NCBI GenBank assembly: GCA_002403905.1
Contig: DHIR01000103.1
Span: 1-18,336 of the forward strand
Source of the DNA: Mucilaginibacter sp. UBA4741
Lineage (GTDB): Bacteria > Bacteroidota > Bacteroidia > Sphingobacteriales > Sphingobacteriaceae
Length of the DNA stretch: 18,336 bases
Direction: 5' to 3'
Positions 15,886 to 18,336 of this stretch are shown here, piece by piece (positions within the stretch are counted from its first letter, which is position 1; each line of letters begins with the position of its first letter). Position numbers and translations under genes: made by a program. Below the pieces are notes generated by a model. That model ran no database searches. It had not been told where the DNA came from and was given only the letters and a program-made list of their open reading frames with translations.

Positions 15886-16734
15886 ATGAAAATAAAGTAT
15901 TTATTATTTGCCCTTGTTTTATGCCTTAGCCTGCACTCGTGCGTGGTTTTGTCTACCAAAAAATATCAAGCCATGGTGTCACAGCGCGACTCGCTGTTTA
16001 CCCGCACTGCTAATTTAGAAACCCAGGTAGCACAACTACAAAGTGATACCGCACGCCTGCGCCATGAACTGGCCGGCCTTAAAAGTGACCTTGCTGACCA
16101 GCGTGGTGCTTATGGTACTTTAAAAGGTAATTATGACGCCTTAAATACCAATCTAAACTCAACCAACTCAAAGGTTAGCCAATTATCGAGCGATCTGAAA
16201 AAGAGAGAGCAACGCCTAAAAGAAGTAGAAGATATTTTGCGTAAACGTGATGAGGCTACTAACGCGTTAAAAGACAAACTGCAAAAAGCCCTGCTTGGTT
16301 TCCAGCAAAATGGTTTAACAGTGGCTATAAAAAATGGTAAAGTATATGTTTCGTTGACTGATAAATTGCTTTTCCCATCGGGCAGCATTGTAATTGACGA
16401 GCATGGTAAAGCGGCCTTAAAACAATTGGCTGCGGTATTAAATAAAGAACCGGATATTAACATGGCAGTTGAAGGTCATACCGATGATAAAAGGATCATT
16501 AACCTGGGGCAGATCAAAGATAACTGGGATTTGAGCGTACTGCGCGCAACATCTGTTACCCGTTACTTAACAGAGGTTGAAAAGATTGATCCGCATAGGT
16601 TAACGGCTACCGGCAAAGGCGAGTTTCAACCCATTGACCCGGCAGACAACAACGATGCCCGCACCAAAAACCGCCGGATAGAAATTGTGCTTAGTCCTAA
16701 ATTAGATGAGCTGTATAATTTAATAACGAAGTAA
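15886..16734 (+). CDS. OmpA-family outer-membrane lipoprotein with coiled coil
   Basis: 282 residues. The lipoprotein signal ends LSLHSC, with the lipidated Cys at residue 19. Residues about 30-135 are a polar heptad-patterned coiled coil (QLQSDTARLRHELAGLKSDL and similar). The C-terminal OmpA domain (about 155-275) has the LLFPSGS entry strand, EGHTDD, LRATSVTRYL and DARTKNRRIEI, including the Asp and Arg positions used for peptidoglycan binding. It probably tethers the outer membrane to peptidoglycan, with the coiled coil spanning the periplasm. It is the last gene before a strong bidirectional terminator. Confidence 0.93.
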   Translation: MKIKYLLFALVLCLSLHSCVVLSTKKYQAMVSQRDSLFTRTANLETQVAQLQSDTARLRHELAGLKSDLADQRGAYGTLKGNYDALNTNLNSTNSKVSQLSSDLKKREQRLKEVEDILRKRDEATNALKDKLQKALLGFQQNGLTVAIKNGKVYVSLTDKLLFPSGSIVIDEHGKAALKQLAAVLNKEPDINMAVEGHTDDKRIINLGQIKDNWDLSVLRATSVTRYLTEVEKIDPHRLTATGKGEFQPIDPADNNDARTKNRRIEIVLSPKLDELYNLITK

Positions 16735-16767
16735 CACAACTGTTAATAAACGATTCAAACGAAGTGT

Positions 16768-16814
16768 TTTAAAGCAAAAAGGCTGACCGGAACGGTTAGC
16801 CTTTTTGCTTTAAA
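16768..16814. terminator. bidirectional intrinsic terminator
   Basis: A 22-bp stem with one G-U pair (16768-16789 with 16793-16814) closes on the 3-nt loop GAA. The GC core GGCTGACCG pairs with CGGTTAGCC. The stem is flanked by A-runs on one side and T-runs on the other, so it can terminate transcription from both strands. It lies 34 bases after the OmpA stop and between convergent genes, where a shared terminator is expected. Confidence 0.88.
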
Positions 16815-16819
16815 TTAGT

Positions 16820-16907
16820 TGTCATTTCGAAGCGTAGCGAAAAATCTTATACGGGCGACTGATCAAGCGTTTAAGATTTCTCACTCGTACCTCGTATCGA
16901 AATGACA
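16820..16907. repeat. palindromic REP/MITE-like intergenic element
   Basis: Perfect 11-bp terminal inverted repeats, TGTCATTTCGA (16820-16830) and TCGAAATGACA (16897-16907), enclose imperfectly paired arms. These include AAATCTTATACG on the left and the inverse of AAATCTTAAACG on the right, around a central GATC. The end motif resembles a GTCATTTCGA...GAAATCT repeat I associate with many Bacteroidota genomes; this is from memory, not a search. It sits between the terminator and the 3' end of rmlC. Confidence 0.75.
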
Positions 16908-16918
16908 TGGTGGTAATG

Positions 16919-17467
16919 CTAAAACGGGCTCACAAACCCTGCAAACTCCGGCAATACCGCGTCTTTGGGCGATATTAAAGCATCCTGCTCTGCAATGCCC
17001 CAGTTGATGGCAAGGGTAGGGTCGTTCCATTTAACGCCAACTTCGCATTCTTTACTATAATAATTATTTACTTTATAGGTAAAAATGGTATTGTCCTCCA
17101 ACGTAGCAAAACCATGTAAAAATCCTTGGGGTACTAAAAATTGAAGCTGGTTATCGCCGCTTAACTCTATGGTTTCATATTTGCCATAAGTAGGCGAATC
17201 TTTACGTGCATCAACCGCTACATCTAAAACTCTACCTTGTATTACCCGAACCAATTTAGTTTGTGCATGTGGCGCAGCTTGTGCATGCAAACCACGTATG
17301 GCTCCTTTGTGTGAAAATGATTGATTATCCTGCACAAAATCAATGTTAATGCCGTTTGCAGCAAACTTTGTTTTACTGTAACTCTCAAAAAAATATCCGC
17401 GGCCATCATTAAAAACCTGCGGTTCTATTATCATTAATCCTTTAATACTGGTTTCGGTAATTTTCAT
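16919..17467 (-). CDS. rmlC: dTDP-4-dehydrorhamnose 3,5-epimerase
   Basis: 182 residues, the usual RmlC length. It epimerises dTDP-4-keto-6-deoxyglucose at C3 and C5 in dTDP-L-rhamnose synthesis for surface polysaccharides. The cupin-fold landmarks are DGRGYFFESY, the catalytic His61 in RGLHAQ, Lys71 in AQTKLVRV, the PQGFLHGFA strand and a Tyr-rich FTYKVNNYYS block near residues 129-138 that should hold the catalytic Tyr. One oddity is RGLHAQAAP, where most family members have an aromatic after the His and NPP later. No other rhamnose genes are visible. The start lies two bases from the stop of the upstream DUF4286-like gene, so they are probably co-transcribed. Confidence 0.93.
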   Translation of the reverse strand: MKITETSIKGLMIIEPQVFNDGRGYFFESYSKTKFAANGINIDFVQDNQSFSHKGAIRGLHAQAAPHAQTKLVRVIQGRVLDVAVDARKDSPTYGKYETIELSGDNQLQFLVPQGFLHGFATLEDNTIFTYKVNNYYSKECEVGVKWNDPTLAINWGIAEQDALISPKDAVLPEFAGFVSPF

Positions 17468-17469
17468 TT

Positions 17470-17772
17470 TTAGCTTACTGTTTGCATTAAAGTATTAAAC
17501 AATACAAATTGGTTCTCGAATTTTTGCTGATGGATAGCCTGTAATTCCTGCAAATGCTTATCGTTAAACAAATTGTACTTTTCGCGGTCATCTGTTAAAT
17601 ATTGGATGCAATAAGTAACCCCTTCATTAGGCGAATCAAGCACATTCAGAATTTTATAGGAGTTAAAATGGCCGGTTTTCATCACCATTGGTATGTATTC
17701 GGCTTGCATCCAGTTTAACCATTGTTTATGGATGCCTTCATCCACTATAATGGTTTCATTGTATATTATCAT
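17470..17772 (-). CDS. DUF4286-like small protein
   Basis: 100 residues from the ATG at 17772 (MIIYNETIIVDE). An in-frame TTG at 17787 lies upstream of the candidate promoter core and is rejected. It looks like a small soluble ferredoxin-like/dimeric alpha-beta-barrel-type protein: the pattern VDEGIHKQWLNWMQAEYIP, then GHFNSYKIL and YCIQYLTDD, fits DUF4286, common in Bacteroidota. No signal peptide, membrane helix or catalytic motif is seen, and the function is unknown. It is first in a two-gene unit with rmlC. Confidence 0.8.
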   Translation of the reverse strand: MIIYNETIIVDEGIHKQWLNWMQAEYIPMVMKTGHFNSYKILNVLDSPNEGVTYCIQYLTDDREKYNLFNDKHLQELQAIHQQKFENQFVLFNTLMQTVS

Positions 17773-17776
17773 GCTG

Positions 17777-17810
17777 CAAAAATACAAATTAAGCTGATAG
17801 GATTTTACAA
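17777..17810 (-). promoter_or_regulatory. candidate Bacteroidota promoter for the DUF4286-rmlC unit
   Basis: On the minus strand TTG (17810-17808) and TATTTTTG (17784-17777) are separated by 23 bases. This fits the TTG-N17-23-TAnnTTTG pattern described for Flavobacterium, at the long end of the spacing. The core ends four bases before the ATG, so the transcript would be leaderless or nearly so. Confidence 0.4.
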
Positions 17811-17816
17811 CTTTAA

Positions 17817-18336
17817 TCAGGATGAAGCGTCCCCACGTAGCTTTCTAAATCGTTTACGCGCTTCATTAATATACAGGCTGCCGGCATAATCGGTTATAAT
17901 TTTTTGATAATAAGCTTTAGCCTGTTCCTTATCATTTAGCTGGTTTTCATAAATATCGCCCAACATAAATACGGCGTCATCAGCCCAAAGCTCTGACGGA
18001 TGATCAGCAACTATTTTTTTCAGATCGACAGATGCGCCGGCATAATCTTTTTGCTGAATAGCTATACGCGCCTTGGCCATCAAAATATCGTCACTTAATT
18101 TATTGTCTGGAAACTTAGTGTTAATGCTATCCAGTATGCGTATGGCTTTATCTTGTTGTTCGGCAAATATCTGCATATCAGCCCGGGCATACATTTTTAA
18201 TGCTTTGCCGCTGGTATCAACCGCTATATTATCAGCTATTAATAACGATAAATTAAGAGCGTCATTTGCTATTAATTGTGAGGTAGCGGCTTTTAATACA
18301 TCCAGCTGGCCCTTGGCCCAGGTAAAATCGCCGGTA
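17817..18336 (-). CDS. tetratricopeptide-repeat protein (3' part; 5' end outside window)
   Basis: The frame stays open to the right edge, so the Met at 18194 is internal and the start lies outside the window. About 172 residues are visible. They are helical with TPR-like repeats: IRILDSINTKFPDNKLSDDI, then AKARIAIQQKDYAGASVDLK, then MLGDIYENQLNDKEQAKAYY, in units of about 34-37 residues. The upstream part (TGDFTWAKGQLDVLKAATSQ) continues the helical pattern. Bacteroidota carry long TPR scaffold proteins of this type, but the partners are unknown. The protein ends with a basic tail (RKRFRKLRGD). The gene reads toward the DUF4286-like gene on the same strand, with about 45 bases between them. 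Confidence 0.85.
   Translation of the reverse strand, partial: TGDFTWAKGQLDVLKAATSQLIANDALNLSLLIADNIAVDTSGKALKMYARADMQIFAEQQDKAIRILDSINTKFPDNKLSDDILMAKARIAIQQKDYAGASVDLKKIVADHPSELWADDAVFMLGDIYENQLNDKEQAKAYYQKIITDYAGSLYINEARKRFRKLRGDASS

Noticed and set aside
1..18336. tRNA, rRNA, riboswitch, insertion-sequence transposase or defence genes
   Set aside because: I looked in the intergenic regions and frames and saw no supporting cloverleaf, transposase motif or defence domain. All larger frames are explained by respiratory, envelope or housekeeping families.

Overview
The window reads as Bacteroidota DNA, most likely from a Sphingobacteriaceae-type genome (Mucilaginibacter/Pedobacter-like). This is inferred from the gene families and their order, the lack of clear Shine-Dalgarno sequences, matches to the Bacteroidota promoter core TAnnTTTG, and a palindromic intergenic repeat of a kind I associate with this phylum. 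No database search was possible, so the placement is recognition only.

Region 1 (1-9296, + strand) is a respiratory operon. It holds the 3' part of actB and complete actC, actD, actE and actF, encoding Alternative Complex III (a quinol:electron-acceptor oxidoreductase), followed by coxB and coxA of an A1-type aa3 cytochrome c oxidase. actA should lie just left of the window. Region 2 (9454-13802) continues the same system: heme A synthase (ctaA), heme O synthase (ctaB), two tandem subunit III genes, subunit IV and a SCO-family copper protein. Spacing is tight, with ATGA and TAATG overlaps. Region 3 (13904-14777) holds a DUF420 membrane protein and a small secreted CAMC protein, probably accessory to oxidase assembly. 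Electrons would run from menaquinol through the ActC/ActF membrane subunits, the ActB Fe-S clusters and the Act cytochromes to CuA, heme a and the heme a3/CuB site.

Region 4 (14814-16734) holds DUF983, DUF2461 and an OmpA-like lipoprotein, closed by a strong bidirectional terminator (16768-16814). A palindromic REP/MITE-like repeat follows (16820-16907). Region 5 (16919-18336, - strand) holds rmlC, a DUF4286-like gene and the 3' part of a TPR protein that runs off the right edge. No intergenic gap exceeds 300 bases.

The most unusual DNA features are two intergenic elements (9320-9435 and 13801-13894). They differ in sequence but share one design: about four 7-nt units, a short spacer, then four 7-nt units in inverse orientation. 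The most unusual protein features are a SCO protein with Tyr where the copper-ligand His is expected, a CtaA with Asn where the helix-II heme-ligand His is expected, an EF-hand-like loop inside the DUF420 protein, the CAMC protein, and a DUF983 gene whose missing C-terminus may lie in another frame.
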